This document shows, one piece after another, positions 26,674 to 35,004 of a stretch of DNA of 64,000 bases. A program made the position numbers and the translations under genes. Each line of letters opens with the position of its first letter. Position 1 is the stretch's first letter. This DNA comes from an uncultured Gammaproteobacteria bacterium (GTDB lineage Bacteria; Pseudomonadota; Gammaproteobacteria; Eutrophobiales; Eutrophobiaceae): positions 248,001 to 312,000 of the forward strand of contig OY282354.1 of NCBI GenBank assembly GCA_958295485.1, written 5' to 3'. Below the pieces are notes generated by a model. It saw nothing but the letters and a program-made list of their open reading frames with translations. It had not been told where the DNA came from and ran no database searches.

Positions 26674-26977
26674 CCTGCCATTGTTATGATATGAGGCAGC
26701 AGTTCCCGCTTAACAGTGGGTTTGGGGGCTGTTTTGTGGAGTGACTAACGCCAAGGATGAGCGTGGGACGGGGCAGGGATGGCCCATGGAACGGAAAAAC
26801 AGCCCCCAAGCCCATTTTCGATGAACAGTGAGAACTCCCGGATATGAGGGGAACAGCATGACGGGCGGCGTCATACTGTGCTAATATTAATGCAAATGTG
26901 CCTGTTTCTCACACGCATCGACTTCTTCTTGTTTCGGATAGAAACGCCCGACGCATAAATCGCCCAGGACCATTATC
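26674..26977. other. polA–hisA intergenic region
   Basis: This 304-base gap has no plausible gene. It contains the inverted-repeat element at 26700-26837. After that, 26838-26977 shows no clear promoter. hisB and hisH, which normally precede hisA in this gene order, are missing. Confidence 0.7.
26700..26837. repeat. MITE-like inverted repeat between polA and hisA
   Basis: GGGTTTGGGGGCTGTTTT (26718-26735) and the reverse complement of 26796-26813 agree at 17 of 18 positions. An outer partial arm pairs AGTTC at 26701-26705 with GAACT at 26832-26836. The loop of about 60 bases carries a short GGGC/GCCC stem and no frame. It is not related in sequence to the queE/queC repeat family. Confidence 0.68.
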
Positions 26978-27718
26978 ATGCTGTTAATCCCTGCGATTGA
27001 TATAAAAGACGGCAAGTGTGTGCGGTTGCGCCAGGGTAATATGGACGCTCAAACCGTGTACAACGACAATCCCGTTGAAGTGGCGACAAGGTGGGTTGAC
27101 GCCGGCGCAAAACGACTGCATATCATTGATCTCGATGGCGCCGCATCCGGTCAACCCGCGAATGCGAATATCATCCACGCTATCGCCGAGGCCCATCCGC
27201 AGGTAGAAATTCAGGCCGGCGGCGGCATTCGCGATGAAGATACGATTCAGACTTACCTGGATGCCGGGGTCAATTACGTGATCATCGGAACGCGCGCGGT
27301 GACCACGCCACATTTTGTCTCTGATATTTGCCTCGAGTTTCCCGGCCACGTCATTGTCGGTCTTGACGCAAAAGGCGGCAAGCTGGCAACGGACGGCTGG
27401 TCAAAACTGTCGCATCATGACGTTATCGATATTGCCCGGCGGTTTGAGCAAGACGGTGTATCCGCCATCATTTTCACGGACATCGACCGTGACGGCATGA
27501 TGAGCAAGGTCAACATAGACGCCAGTGTGCGACTTGCCAGGGAAATCAGGATCCCGGTGATCGCCTCCGGCGGCATAAAAGACCTGGGCGATATAAAAGC
27601 CCTGTGCGCCGTTGCCGGAGACGGTATCGCCGGCGCCATAACCGGGCGCGCAATCTACGAGGAAACCCTCGACTTCAGCGAGGCCCTGGCCCTGGTCGAA
27701 AAACTTTGCGGCGACTGA
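26978..27718 (+). CDS. hisA: phosphoribosylformimino-5-aminoimidazole carboxamide ribotide isomerase HisA
   Basis: HisA isomerises ProFAR to PRFAR in histidine synthesis. The 246-residue half-barrel repeat protein begins [20 protein letters not shown] with the catalytic Asp in PAIDI, and has the second catalytic Asp region [10 protein letters not shown]. Phosphate-binding GGGIR and ASGGIKDL motifs are present. It leads hisA–hisF–hisI–hisE. Confidence 0.96.
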   Translation: MLLIPAIDIKDGKCVRLRQGNMDAQTVYNDNPVEVATRWVDAGAKRLHIIDLDGAASGQPANANIIHAIAEAHPQVEIQAGGGIRDEDTIQTYLDAGVNYVIIGTRAVTTPHFVSDICLEFPGHVIVGLDAKGGKLATDGWSKLSHHDVIDIARRFEQDGVSAIIFTDIDRDGMMSKVNIDASVRLAREIRIPVIASGGIKDLGDIKALCAVAGDGIAGAITGRAIYEETLDFSEALALVEKLCGD

Positions 27719-27726
27719 GGCCAGCC

Positions 27727-28500
27727 ATGGGTTTGGCAAAACGTGTAATTCCCTGCCTGGACGTCGATGCCGGCCGGGTTGTAAAAGGAGTCAGGTTTGT
27801 CGACATCATGGACGCCGGCGACCCGGTGGAAGTGGCCCGTTGCTATGATGAACAAGGGGCCGATGAGTTGACCTTCCTTGACATCACGGCAAGCAATGAA
27901 AATCGGGAGACAATGCTGCACGTAGTAGAAGCGGTTGCCGGTCAGGTATTCATTCCCCTGACTGTTGGCGGCGGCGTTCGCACGCTGGATGACATTCGTC
28001 GCCTGCTGAATGCGGGCGCCGATAAAATCAGCATTAATACGGCCGCGGTGAAGACCCCGGAATTTGTCCGGGAAGCGACCCAAAAATTCGGTTCGCAGTG
28101 TATCGTTGTGGCAATAGACGCCAAACGGGTCAAGGACAAGGATACGGTGCCAGGCTGGGAGGTTTTTACCCACGGCGGGCGGCGGGGAACCGGCATAAAC
28201 GCCGTTGCCTGGGCTGAAAAAATGGCCGGTTACGGCGCCGGGGAAATCCTCCTGACCAGCATGGACCGGGACGGCGCCAAAACCGGTTTCGACCTGCCCC
28301 TGACCAGGACGGTCAGCGCCGCTGTGGCCATTCCGGTGATCGCCTCCGGCGGCGTCGGCAACCTGGACCACCTGGTTGAAGGCATCATCGCGGGAAAAGC
28401 CGATGCAGTGCTGGCGGCCAGCATATTCCATTTTGGTGAACACACGGTGGCACAGGCAAAACTGAAAATGGCGGAGCATCATATCGAGGTCAGGATGTAA
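27727..28500 (+). CDS. hisF: imidazole glycerol phosphate synthase cyclase subunit HisF
   Basis: HisF uses ammonia from HisH to turn PRFAR into imidazole glycerol phosphate and AICAR. From the ATG at 27727 the protein is 257 residues; a longer upstream frame is Arg-rich and overlaps hisA out of family. Catalytic Asp residues lie in [13 protein letters not shown] and [12 protein letters not shown]. HisH itself is not in the window. Confidence 0.96.
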   Translation: MGLAKRVIPCLDVDAGRVVKGVRFVDIMDAGDPVEVARCYDEQGADELTFLDITASNENRETMLHVVEAVAGQVFIPLTVGGGVRTLDDIRRLLNAGADKISINTAAVKTPEFVREATQKFGSQCIVVAIDAKRVKDKDTVPGWEVFTHGGRRGTGINAVAWAEKMAGYGAGEILLTSMDRDGAKTGFDLPLTRTVSAAVAIPVIASGGVGNLDHLVEGIIAGKADAVLAASIFHFGEHTVAQAKLKMAEHHIEVRM

Positions 28501-28503
28501 ACC

Positions 28504-28917
28504 ATGACGGCGACAAACGCGACAGCATGGCTGGATAAAGTCTGTTGGAACCAGGACGGCCTGGTCCCGGCCATTGCCCAGGAGTTTACCAGCGGGCGGG
28601 CGCTGACCCTGGCCTGGATGAACCGGGAAGCCCTGCAACTCACCCTCAGCGAAGGTCGGGCGGTATACTGGTCCAGGTCCCGCGGGAAAATCTGGCGCAA
28701 AGGGGAACAATCCGGTCACGTTCAGGAAGTCAGGGAAATCCGGCTTGATTGCGACGGAGATACTATCTTGTTGCTGGTCGATCAACGCGGCGGCATTGCC
28801 TGCCACACCGGTCGCGAAAGCTGTTTTTATCTGCAAAAAACGGCGGGGGGCTGGGAGGAAGCAGAGCCTGTAATCAAAGATCCCGCAGGGTTCTACGATG
28901 ACCCTGAAAATTTTTAA
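28504..28917 (+). CDS. hisI: phosphoribosyl-AMP cyclohydrolase HisI
   Basis: HisI opens the purine ring of phosphoribosyl-AMP in the third histidine step. The 137-residue monofunctional form shows [25 protein letters not shown], the metal-binding Asp cluster near LDCDGDT, and Cys residues in [11 protein letters not shown] for zinc. HisE is a separate downstream gene rather than a fusion. Confidence 0.95.
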   Translation: MTATNATAWLDKVCWNQDGLVPAIAQEFTSGRALTLAWMNREALQLTLSEGRAVYWSRSRGKIWRKGEQSGHVQEVREIRLDCDGDTILLLVDQRGGIACHTGRESCFYLQKTAGGWEEAEPVIKDPAGFYDDPENF

Positions 28918-28923
28918 CCGATT

Positions 28924-29241
28924 ATGGCAGACATACTAACTGAGCTCGCGGCGGTATTGCGCGCGCGGCAAAAAGCCGACCCTGAAACTTCCTACGTTGC
29001 TTCCTTGTATGCAAAAGGCGCTGAGGGGATCCTGGAAAAGATCGAGGAGGAAACAAACGAGCTGATCGCCGCGGCAAAAACCGCTGAAAGAAGCGACATC
29101 ACGCATGAAACAGCAGACTTGTGGTTCCATTCCCTGGTTTTGTTATCGCACCTGGGAATACAGCCCGCTGAAGTTCTGGCTGAATTGGAAACGCGGTTCG
29201 GCGTGTCCGGCCATGAAGAAAAAAGAAACAGAAAACAGTAA
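28924..29241 (+). CDS. hisE: phosphoribosyl-ATP pyrophosphatase HisE
   Basis: HisE hydrolyses phosphoribosyl-ATP to phosphoribosyl-AMP. The 105-residue all-alpha MazG-like protein carries [14 protein letters not shown] and the metal-binding [14 protein letters not shown] segment. It lies six bases after hisI. Confidence 0.94.
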   Translation: MADILTELAAVLRARQKADPETSYVASLYAKGAEGILEKIEEETNELIAAAKTAERSDITHETADLWFHSLVLLSHLGIQPAEVLAELETRFGVSGHEEKRNRKQ

Positions 29242-29317
29242 CTCCCCGCCGTACTTGCAGCGATCCCATATTTGACGGATAAATTCAAACCTGGTGGCTT
29301 TATCACGCAATAAAGCT

Positions 29318-29323
29318 ATAATC
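29318..29323 (+). promoter_or_regulatory. possible -10 box for tatABC
   Basis: A perfect TATAAT lies 32 bases before the tatA ATG in the 114-base hisE–tatA gap. The -35 region (TGGCTT at 16-base spacing) is poor, so use as a separate tat promoter is tentative. Confidence 0.4.
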
Positions 29324-29355
29324 AATCCCAACGTGTATCCTGGTGGAGATGAATT

Positions 29356-29589
29356 ATGAGCTTTGGCATTTGGGAGTTGGGAATCATATTGGCGATTGTC
29401 GCCCTGTTGTTCGGCACCAAGAAACTGAAGACAATCGGGGGCGATCTCGGCGGCGCGATAAAGGGGTTCCGCAATGCAATGAAAGAAGATGATACGGAGG
29501 GCCTGAAACAACCCACAGAACAAGCGGACAGCCGGGTGATTGAAGGCGAGATTGATAATAACAGCGAAACTGATAAAACCGGCCGTTGA
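29356..29589 (+). CDS. tatA: twin-arginine translocase subunit TatA
   Basis: TatA oligomers form the protein-conducting element of the Tat pathway. The 77-residue protein has one N-terminal membrane helix (about 5-20, [13 protein letters not shown]), the conserved FGTKKL hinge and an amphipathic helix ([18 protein letters not shown]), followed by a polar tail. A GGTGGAG sequence precedes the start. Confidence 0.94.
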   Translation: MSFGIWELGIILAIVALLFGTKKLKTIGGDLGGAIKGFRNAMKEDDTEGLKQPTEQADSRVIEGEIDNNSETDKTGR

Positions 29590-29609
29590 GTTGATCGGTG
29601 TAACAGCGC

Positions 29610-29876
29610 ATGTTTGATATCGGTTTTTGGGAGTTGTTGATAATCGCGGTGGTCGCCCTGTTGGTCGCCGGACCCGAGCGGCTGCCGGGGTTGATCCGGG
29701 ATGCCGGCAGGTGGGCGACCAAGCTGCGCCGGTTCGTTATGCAAACCAAACATGAGTTTGAACAACAACTGCGGTTGGATGAAGTAAAAGACTTCACCGA
29801 AAAAATAACCGACATGGATGACTTGATGGACATTGCCCCGGATAAAAAAACCGACGTCAAGTCGAATAGCAACTGA
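29610..29876 (+). CDS. tatB: twin-arginine translocase subunit TatB
   Basis: TatB with TatC forms the Tat signal-peptide receptor. The 88-residue protein has the family start MFDIGFWELLIIAVVALLV, a GPERLPGLIRDAG hinge and a Lys/Glu-rich amphipathic tail. It is shorter than enteric TatB, as is common outside the enterics. Confidence 0.93.
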   Translation: MFDIGFWELLIIAVVALLVAGPERLPGLIRDAGRWATKLRRFVMQTKHEFEQQLRLDEVKDFTEKITDMDDLMDIAPDKKTDVKSNSN

Positions 29877-29895
29877 CCCGTGTTATTGCTGATAT

Positions 29896-30666
29896 ATGGC
29901 GGATAGTCCCTCCCGGTCCGACACTGATTCTGAACAGCCTCTTATTGCTCATTTAGCTGAACTGCGTAACAGGCTGCTGCGCGCAATTGCCTGCGTGTTC
30001 GTCATTTTCCTGGGCCTCAGCGCGTTCGCCAATGACATCTATTCCATGATTGCCGGGCCCCTGTTAGCGCAATTGCCTGAAAACAGCAGCATGATCGCTA
30101 CCGAAGTGGCGGCGCCTTTCCTGGTTCCCTTCAAACTCGCTTTCTTTGTCGCCATATTTATTTCCATGCCCTATTTGTTGTACCAGGCCTGGGCCTTCGT
30201 GGCGCCGGGACTATACGAAAATGAACGCCGCCTGGTTTTGCCGTTAATCACCAGCAGCGTACTGTTGTTTTATTTAGGCAATGCCTTTGCTTTTTTCATC
30301 GTGTTCCCCCTGTTATTCGCATTTCTGACCTCGGTGGCGCCGATCGGGGTCACCGTGATGACCGACATCGGGCATTACCTGAATTTCGTATTGAAGATGT
30401 TCTTTGCCTTTGGTCTCGCTTTCGAGGTGCCTGTTGCCATCATCCTGTTCGTGTGGACGGGGCTCGCTTCCGTGGAGACGCTATCGAAAAAACGGCCTTA
30501 CATTATCGTGGGGGCGTTTACCGTCGGCATGTTGCTGACTCCGCCCGATATTATCTCGCAGGTATTGCTCGCCTTGCCCGTGTGGTTGTTATTCGAATTG
30601 GGTTTAATCCTGGGCCGGTTTGTAAAACAACGGCATGAGGCCGCAGCTGAAGGCGAGGGAGCCTGA
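29896..30666 (+). CDS. tatC: twin-arginine translocase subunit TatC
   Basis: TatC recognises the twin-arginine motif. The 256-residue protein has the N-terminal [12 protein letters not shown] motif and six predicted membrane helices. Signature segments are [26 protein letters not shown] and [13 protein letters not shown]. Its 3' end may overlap the next gene by 32 bases. Confidence 0.95.
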   Translation: MADSPSRSDTDSEQPLIAHLAELRNRLLRAIACVFVIFLGLSAFANDIYSMIAGPLLAQLPENSSMIATEVAAPFLVPFKLAFFVAIFISMPYLLYQAWAFVAPGLYENERRLVLPLITSSVLLFYLGNAFAFFIVFPLLFAFLTSVAPIGVTVMTDIGHYLNFVLKMFFAFGLAFEVPVAIILFVWTGLASVETLSKKRPYIIVGAFTVGMLLTPPDIISQVLLALPVWLLFELGLILGRFVKQRHEAAAEGEGA

Positions 30667-31945
30667 GTGGGCGTTTACTCAAGTGCATAGGCGACATTTC
30701 CTGGCAAGCCTGACCGCCTTGGGGGCATCCGGGTGCTGGTTCCGGCCCGGGCAAGGCCTGCTTAATCCCTGCCTGAACCCGCAACCACCGGACAGGTTGA
30801 AATCACACGAATTGGCGCAGCAGGCCTTCGCCGACCTGCGGCCCGAATATCTCTGGGACGACCACGTTCACCTGCTCGGCGTCGGTGACAGTGGTTCCGG
30901 GATCTGGATCAACCCGGCGATGCAAAGCCTCGCCCATCCTGTGCAATACACCCAGTTTCGATTTTACCTGAACGCATCCTGCGCGGAAAAAGACCGCGCC
31001 GACCACAGTTTCCTGTTGCGCCTGCTCGCCCTTAAACAGGCGTTTCCGGTTGCAAGCCGGTTCATGCTGCTGGCCTTTGATCACAGTTACGATAAATCCG
31101 GCCAACGCCGTCCCGACCTGAGCGCCTTTCACGTACCCAATGAATTCGCTGCGCGACTGCACCGGGAATACCCCGAGCATTTTGAATGGATCGCATCCAT
31201 TCATCCCTATCGCAAGGACGCCCTCGAGGCCTTGACTCGTGCGGCAAAATCCGGCGCCCGGGCGATCAAATGGCTGCCCCCGGCCATGGGCATGGACCCC
31301 GGCGCCGTACTTTGTGATGGCTTTTATGAGGCCCTGGCCCGGCTGGGCCTGCCCCTGCTAGTCCATGCCGGCGATGAAAAGGCCGTGCACGGCAGTGGAA
31401 AACAGGAATTCGGCAACCCCTTGTTGTTGCGCCGGCCATTGGACCACGGGGTACGGGTAATCGTAGCGCATTGCGCCTCCCTGGGACAGGGACGCGACCT
31501 GGACAAAGGCCCTGGTGGACCTTGGCTCAGTAATTTCAGCTTGTTCAAACGGTTGCTGAACGAAGCCCGGTATGAGGGACGCCTGTTCGGCGAGATCTCG
31601 GCCGTTACCCAACGCAATCGCGCCAAGGGCATATTGGCAGAGCTGATTGAAACCGACGCCTGGCACAGCCGCCTGGTCAATGGGTCGGATTACCCCCTGC
31701 CCGGCGTCATGCCCCTGTTCTCGTTACGGAAATTGCGCCGGGAAAAATTCATCACGACAGCAGAAGCAAGCGCGTTAACCGAAGTCCGCCGCCACAACGC
31801 CATCCTGTTCGATTTCATGCTTAAACGATTACTCCGCAGCGGCAGTAAAAGATTCAGCCCCTCCGTCTTCGAAAGCCGGCGCATCTACGGTCAACCTGAA
31901 GGACTGCCAGGGACGCAGTCTCAACCGCAACAGGGCGCCGGGTGA
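30635..31945 (+). CDS. amidohydrolase-like TIM-barrel protein with probable Tat lipoprotein signal
   Basis: The product (436 residues from the ATG at 30635; 420 from a GTG at 30683) has a twin-arginine signal [17 protein letters not shown], with Cys as a likely lipidation site. The mature part resembles metal-dependent hydrolases of the amidohydrolase_2 type: HxH in [30 protein letters not shown] and the late Asp in [12 protein letters not shown]. The substrate is unknown. It overlaps tatC or follows it by 16 bases, so a Tat substrate is probably co-expressed with its translocase. Neither start has a good ribosome-binding site. Confidence 0.8.
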   Translation: MRPQLKAREPEWAFTQVHRRHFLASLTALGASGCWFRPGQGLLNPCLNPQPPDRLKSHELAQQAFADLRPEYLWDDHVHLLGVGDSGSGIWINPAMQSLAHPVQYTQFRFYLNASCAEKDRADHSFLLRLLALKQAFPVASRFMLLAFDHSYDKSGQRRPDLSAFHVPNEFAARLHREYPEHFEWIASIHPYRKDALEALTRAAKSGARAIKWLPPAMGMDPGAVLCDGFYEALARLGLPLLVHAGDEKAVHGSGKQEFGNPLLLRRPLDHGVRVIVAHCASLGQGRDLDKGPGGPWLSNFSLFKRLLNEARYEGRLFGEISAVTQRNRAKGILAELIETDAWHSRLVNGSDYPLPGVMPLFSLRKLRREKFITTAEASALTEVRRHNAILFDFMLKRLLRSGSKRFSPSVFESRRIYGQPEGLPGTQSQPQQGAG

Positions 31946-31998
31946 GGGCGAGCCGTTGCCGGGCTACTGCCGGGCGGGTTTCAGACTTAATTCAAGCC

Positions 31999-32023
31999 AA
32001 ACAGGGCTGTTCCCTGTTTTCAT
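31999..32023 (+). terminator. probable terminator after the tat operon
   Basis: AAACAGGG (31999-32006) and CCCTGTTT (32012-32019) form an eight-base stem with a five-base loop and a short T-run at its 3' edge. It lies 54 bases after the hydrolase stop and, since the stem is symmetric, could also serve the facing rhodanese gene. Confidence 0.5.
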
Positions 32024-32119
32024 CGACAAATGCGCCCGCGTATCATCTGTCGTCACGGGAAGAGGCGGATTGAAACGAGGGCGCTCCGCATTACTGTGAG
32101 ATGCGTACCGTTTGCATCG

Positions 32120-32518
32120 TCAAGTCTGCTCCCAGGGGAGGCCGTGAAACCGCCAGCCGTTCAGGTTGCCGCGGTGGTGGTTGCCGTCCTTGTCTCCCTC
32201 GAAACCTTCGGCGATGTTAATCGTCCGTTTGAAGCCGGTCGCCTCCAGTAGCTCCGCCGCGGTCATGGACCGCGCGCCGCTGCGGCAGAGGGTCAGGATT
32301 GGGACATCCCTGCTCGCAGCGCCCAACCGATTAATCACCTTCCCGACAAAGTCCGGATCAATTTGCCAGTACGGCGGTTCTTGCAGGGGGATATTGACTG
32401 CGCCGACGGGGTGGCCCACGTAGTCGAACTCGACCTTGGAACGGACATCCAGCAATATGGCGCCGGCGTCATCCCGGAGTATTTTCCAGGCCTGTTTCGG
32501 TGTCACTTCTTCTGCCAT
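32120..32518 (-). CDS. single-domain rhodanese-like protein
   Basis: The 132-residue protein (start at 32518, preceded by AGAGAGG at seven bases) is a single rhodanese domain: ILLDVRSKVEFDYVGHPVGA near 22-40 and the active-site loop ILTLCRSGARSM with the catalytic Cys near 90. Members transfer sulfane sulfur in the cytosol; the acceptor is unknown. It is divergent from ilvE. The open frame extends about 500 bases upstream but without family similarity or a better start. Confidence 0.88.
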   Translation of the reverse strand: MAEEVTPKQAWKILRDDAGAILLDVRSKVEFDYVGHPVGAVNIPLQEPPYWQIDPDFVGKVINRLGAASRDVPILTLCRSGARSMTAAELLEATGFKRTINIAEGFEGDKDGNHHRGNLNGWRFHGLPWEQT

Positions 32519-32600
32519 ATCATTACCTCTCTCCGCGGGGTTGTTTATGCTGTATACTGCCTTGCGGTTCCGGATTATCGCCGATTCGGGCATGAAAACC

Positions 32601-32678
32601 AAGGAGAACCTTTTTATGACAATGGCCGACCGTGCCGGTGTCATCTGGTTTGACGGCGAACTTGTCCCTTGGCGATGA
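32601..32678 (+). repeat. partial duplication of the ilvE ribosome-binding site and first codons
   Basis: Bases 32601-32675 match 32831-32905 at 69 of 75 positions: the AAGGAGAAC ribosome-binding site, spacer and first 20 codons of ilvE. The copy encodes Met-Thr-Met-Ala-Asp-Arg-Ala-Gly-Val-Ile and ten more residues ending PWR, then stops at 32676-32678. It is in the same orientation, 230 bases upstream, so it is a direct duplication that may be translated as a short leader. Confidence 0.85.
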
Positions 32679-32679
32679 G

Positions 32680-32707
32680 CTATCCGGTGAGAAATGCGGG
32701 TTAAGCC
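32680..32707 (+). repeat. right-end remnant (E) of the dispersed repeat, upstream of ilvE
   Basis: GGTGAGAAATGCGGGTTAAG at 32686-32705 differs from the bioF copy (GGTGAGATATGCGGGTTAAC) at only two of 20 positions. GCTAT just before it resembles the GCTAC before the bioF end. Its ATG at 32694 opens only five codons. The rest of the element is missing: the ilvE duplication abuts it on the left. Confidence 0.6.
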
Positions 32708-32845
32708 ATAGCGGCAGAAAAAAATCACTTCAGGTTTGGCAAACACCCGGAAAATATGTTGCAATAGTTGTGCTTGGGCCAGCGCTGAGACCGGGCCTTG
32801 CCCAACCCCGGCGCTATCTGGAATAACCTTAAGGAGAACTTTTTT

Positions 32846-33796
32846 ATGACAATGGCTGACCGTGACGGCGTCATCTGGTTTGACGGCGAACTTGTCCCCT
32901 GGCGCGAGGCCACGGTGCACGTGCTCACTCACACCCTGCACTATGGCATGGGCGTCTTCGAAGGGCTGCGGGCCTACGCAACCCCGGCAGGACCGGCCCT
33001 TTTCAGGCTGCATGATCACACCCGGCGATTATTTCGCTCAGCCCATATCATGGGAATGGGCATCCCTTATACGGCCGATACCGTCAACCAGGCCTGTGTC
33101 AGCGTGGTGCGGAACAACGGTTTGTCGGCGGCCTATGTGCGGCCAATATGCTTTTATGGCGCCGGAGAATTAGGGTTGCGCTCCAACAACCTGGCGGTGC
33201 ACGTGGCTATTGCCGCCTGGAAATGGGGCGCCTACTTGGGGAATGAAGGTCTTGAAAAGGGGATCCGTATCAAAACGTCTTCCTATACCCGTCACCACGT
33301 GAATATATCCATGTGCAAGGCCAAGGCGACCGGGCATTATATCAATTCCATATTGGCCCTGCAGGAAGCCATTGATTGCGGCTATGATGAGGCCCTGTTA
33401 TTGGACAACGAGGGTTACGTTGCCGAAGGCAGCGGTGAGAACTTCTTTATTGTCCGTGACGACGTGATATATACGCCGGATTTAACCTCGGCATTGGAGG
33501 GGGTAACAAGGGACACCATCATGATTTTCGCCCGGGAGCTCGGCATCGAAGTAAAAGAAAAACGGCTGACCCGCGATGAGGTCTACGTGGCTGACGAGGC
33601 CTTTTTTACCGGCACCGCGGCAGAGGTTACCCCGGTGGTGGAATTGGACAATCGCCTTATCGGCGCCGGGCGGCGCGGCCCGGTTACCGAGCGGTTGCAA
33701 AACAGGTTCTTTGAACTGGTGTCCGGCCGTAGTCATCGACACGAAGCGTGGTTAACCTACGTAACGGAACCCCGCGAGATGAAACGGGCGTCATGA
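32846..33796 (+). CDS. ilvE: branched-chain amino acid aminotransferase IlvE
   Basis: IlvE transfers amino groups between glutamate and the keto acids of Leu, Ile and Val, using PLP. The 316-residue class IV aminotransferase begins at 32846 with AAGGAG seven bases upstream. Family marks are HYGMGVFEGLRAY, the PLP-Lys region KATGHYINSILALQEA and DNEGYVAEGSGENFFIV. Its stop overlaps the next gene by four bases (ATGA). Confidence 0.95.
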   Translation: MTMADRDGVIWFDGELVPWREATVHVLTHTLHYGMGVFEGLRAYATPAGPALFRLHDHTRRLFRSAHIMGMGIPYTADTVNQACVSVVRNNGLSAAYVRPICFYGAGELGLRSNNLAVHVAIAAWKWGAYLGNEGLEKGIRIKTSSYTRHHVNISMCKAKATGHYINSILALQEAIDCGYDEALLLDNEGYVAEGSGENFFIVRDDVIYTPDLTSALEGVTRDTIMIFARELGIEVKEKRLTRDEVYVADEAFFTGTAAEVTPVVELDNRLIGAGRRGPVTERLQNRFFELVSGRSHRHEAWLTYVTEPREMKRAS

Positions 33797-34008
33797 TGAA
33801 CAACCCGGGGAGAAGGCCGGGAGAGGGAAAAAATACGCCGAACGACAAACGGCGCTACGTGGTCGCGACGCAGGACCTCCCCTTGCACTGTCCCCTGCCG
33901 GATATGAGTTTATGGAATTCCCATCCACGGGTGTACCTGCCCATAGAAGCGACGGGGGAGGCAAAGTGCCCCTATTGTGGGGCTGAATTTACCCTGACCG
34001 CCGCCTGA
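33793..34008 (+). CDS. zf-CHCC zinc-finger domain protein
   Basis: The 71-residue protein has potential zinc ligands in LHCPLP, a His in NSHPRVYLPI and CPYC near 59-62, matching the short zf-CHCC family related to a complex I subunit. The role in bacteria is unclear. It overlaps ilvE by four bases and is commonly found beside ilvE in Gammaproteobacteria. Confidence 0.85.
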   Translation: MMNNPGRRPGEGKNTPNDKRRYVVATQDLPLHCPLPDMSLWNSHPRVYLPIEATGEAKCPYCGAEFTLTAA

Positions 34009-34016
34009 GCAGATAT

Positions 34017-34958
34017 TTGAGCCGTAGCCCGCGCGTCATAATATGGCAGGTCTCCGATGGAAAAAAAGGACACCTGAGTCAATCGACCGGTCTTATCAAT
34101 GCCCTGCTTCGACGCACGGCGGCCGAGGTATGCGTGATCAAAACACCGCCCTCAAGCATTTCCCGCATCATGTTTCCATGCTCATGCCTGACCATGCGGC
34201 TGGACCGGGCGCAACGTCTGCCGGCGCCACGGGTGATCATCGGCGCCGGCCATGCAACGCACTTGACCATGTTAGCCGCCGGCCGCGCGCATAAAGCCAA
34301 AACCGTGGCGCTCATGCGGCCCAGTCTGCCCCTGTCGTGGTTTGATTTTTGTCTTATCCCGGAACACGATGACCCGCCTGCAAGGGACAATGTCATTATC
34401 ACGCGGGGGGCCGTCAACGCCTTGCAGCCGGGGCAACCGGGCAATAGACGGGACCAGCGGCGCGGACTTATCCTGGTTGGCGGGCCATCCAGGCATTACG
34501 ATTTCGACGTGGACAGCCTCATAGCCGATATTAGACAGGTATTGTCGCGAACGCCCCGGCGGCATTGGGCCCTGTGCAATTCCCCCCGTACCCCCGTCGC
34601 CCTGGTTGACGCCGTTAACGAATTGAAAACGCAGAATGTCGAGGTGGTGGCGTGGGATCAGTGTGAGGCGGGCTGGCTGACGGCTGAGTTGCCCCGGGCC
34701 GGTGAGGTCTGGGTAACCGAAGACAGCGTCGCCATGATTTACGAGGCGCTCACCGCCGGCTGTCGGGTCGGCCTGTTGCCGCAAGCGAGAAACGGCGCAA
34801 GCCGCCTGCACCGGGGCATCGACCGGTTGTTGCGCGAGGGGCATGTATCGGCTTTTTCCGACTGGCTGAAAGGGGGCGAACTCGCCGCGCCGGATAACCC
34901 CCCGGACGAGGCCAATCGCTGCGCGCAACTATTGATCAACAAGGGACTGTTGGTATGA
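34017..34958 (+). CDS. mitochondrial fission ELM1-like protein (DUF1022)
   Basis: The 313-residue protein starts at a TTG eight bases after the zinc-finger gene; no in-frame ATG is nearby. It has a glycosyltransferase-B-like look: WQVSDGKKGHLSQSTGL at the start, IIGAGHATHLTMLA, LILVGGPSRHYDFD, and VTEDSVAMIYEALTAGCRVG. Such ELM1-like proteins usually sit in LPS core gene clusters, which fits here. The reaction is unknown. Confidence 0.8.
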   Translation: MSRSPRVIIWQVSDGKKGHLSQSTGLINALLRRTAAEVCVIKTPPSSISRIMFPCSCLTMRLDRAQRLPAPRVIIGAGHATHLTMLAAGRAHKAKTVALMRPSLPLSWFDFCLIPEHDDPPARDNVIITRGAVNALQPGQPGNRRDQRRGLILVGGPSRHYDFDVDSLIADIRQVLSRTPRRHWALCNSPRTPVALVDAVNELKTQNVEVVAWDQCEAGWLTAELPRAGEVWVTEDSVAMIYEALTAGCRVGLLPQARNGASRLHRGIDRLLREGHVSAFSDWLKGGELAAPDNPPDEANRCAQLLINKGLLV

Positions 34959-35004
34959 CCCGCGTTTCCCGTCAGCCTCGCGGATAACAAATGGACATTT
35001 CTTT

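Larger units (their letters stand above)
32519..32845. other. rhodanese–ilvE divergent intergenic region
   Basis: This 327-base region holds the partial ilvE duplication (32601-32678) and a repeat-end remnant (32686-32707). The remaining bases from 32708 to 32830 show no gene and only weak GC-rich stems. Confidence 0.6.

Noticed and set aside
27655-28836. 393-codon minus-strand open frame across hisF and hisI
   Set aside because: It is fully antisense to two well-supported his genes, has no recognisable domain, and reflects codon bias of the sense strand.
32519-33019. Long minus-strand extension of the rhodanese frame
   Set aside because: The 500-base upstream part is antisense to ilvE and its duplicated 5' end, shows no domain, and the start at 32518 has a good ribosome-binding site.
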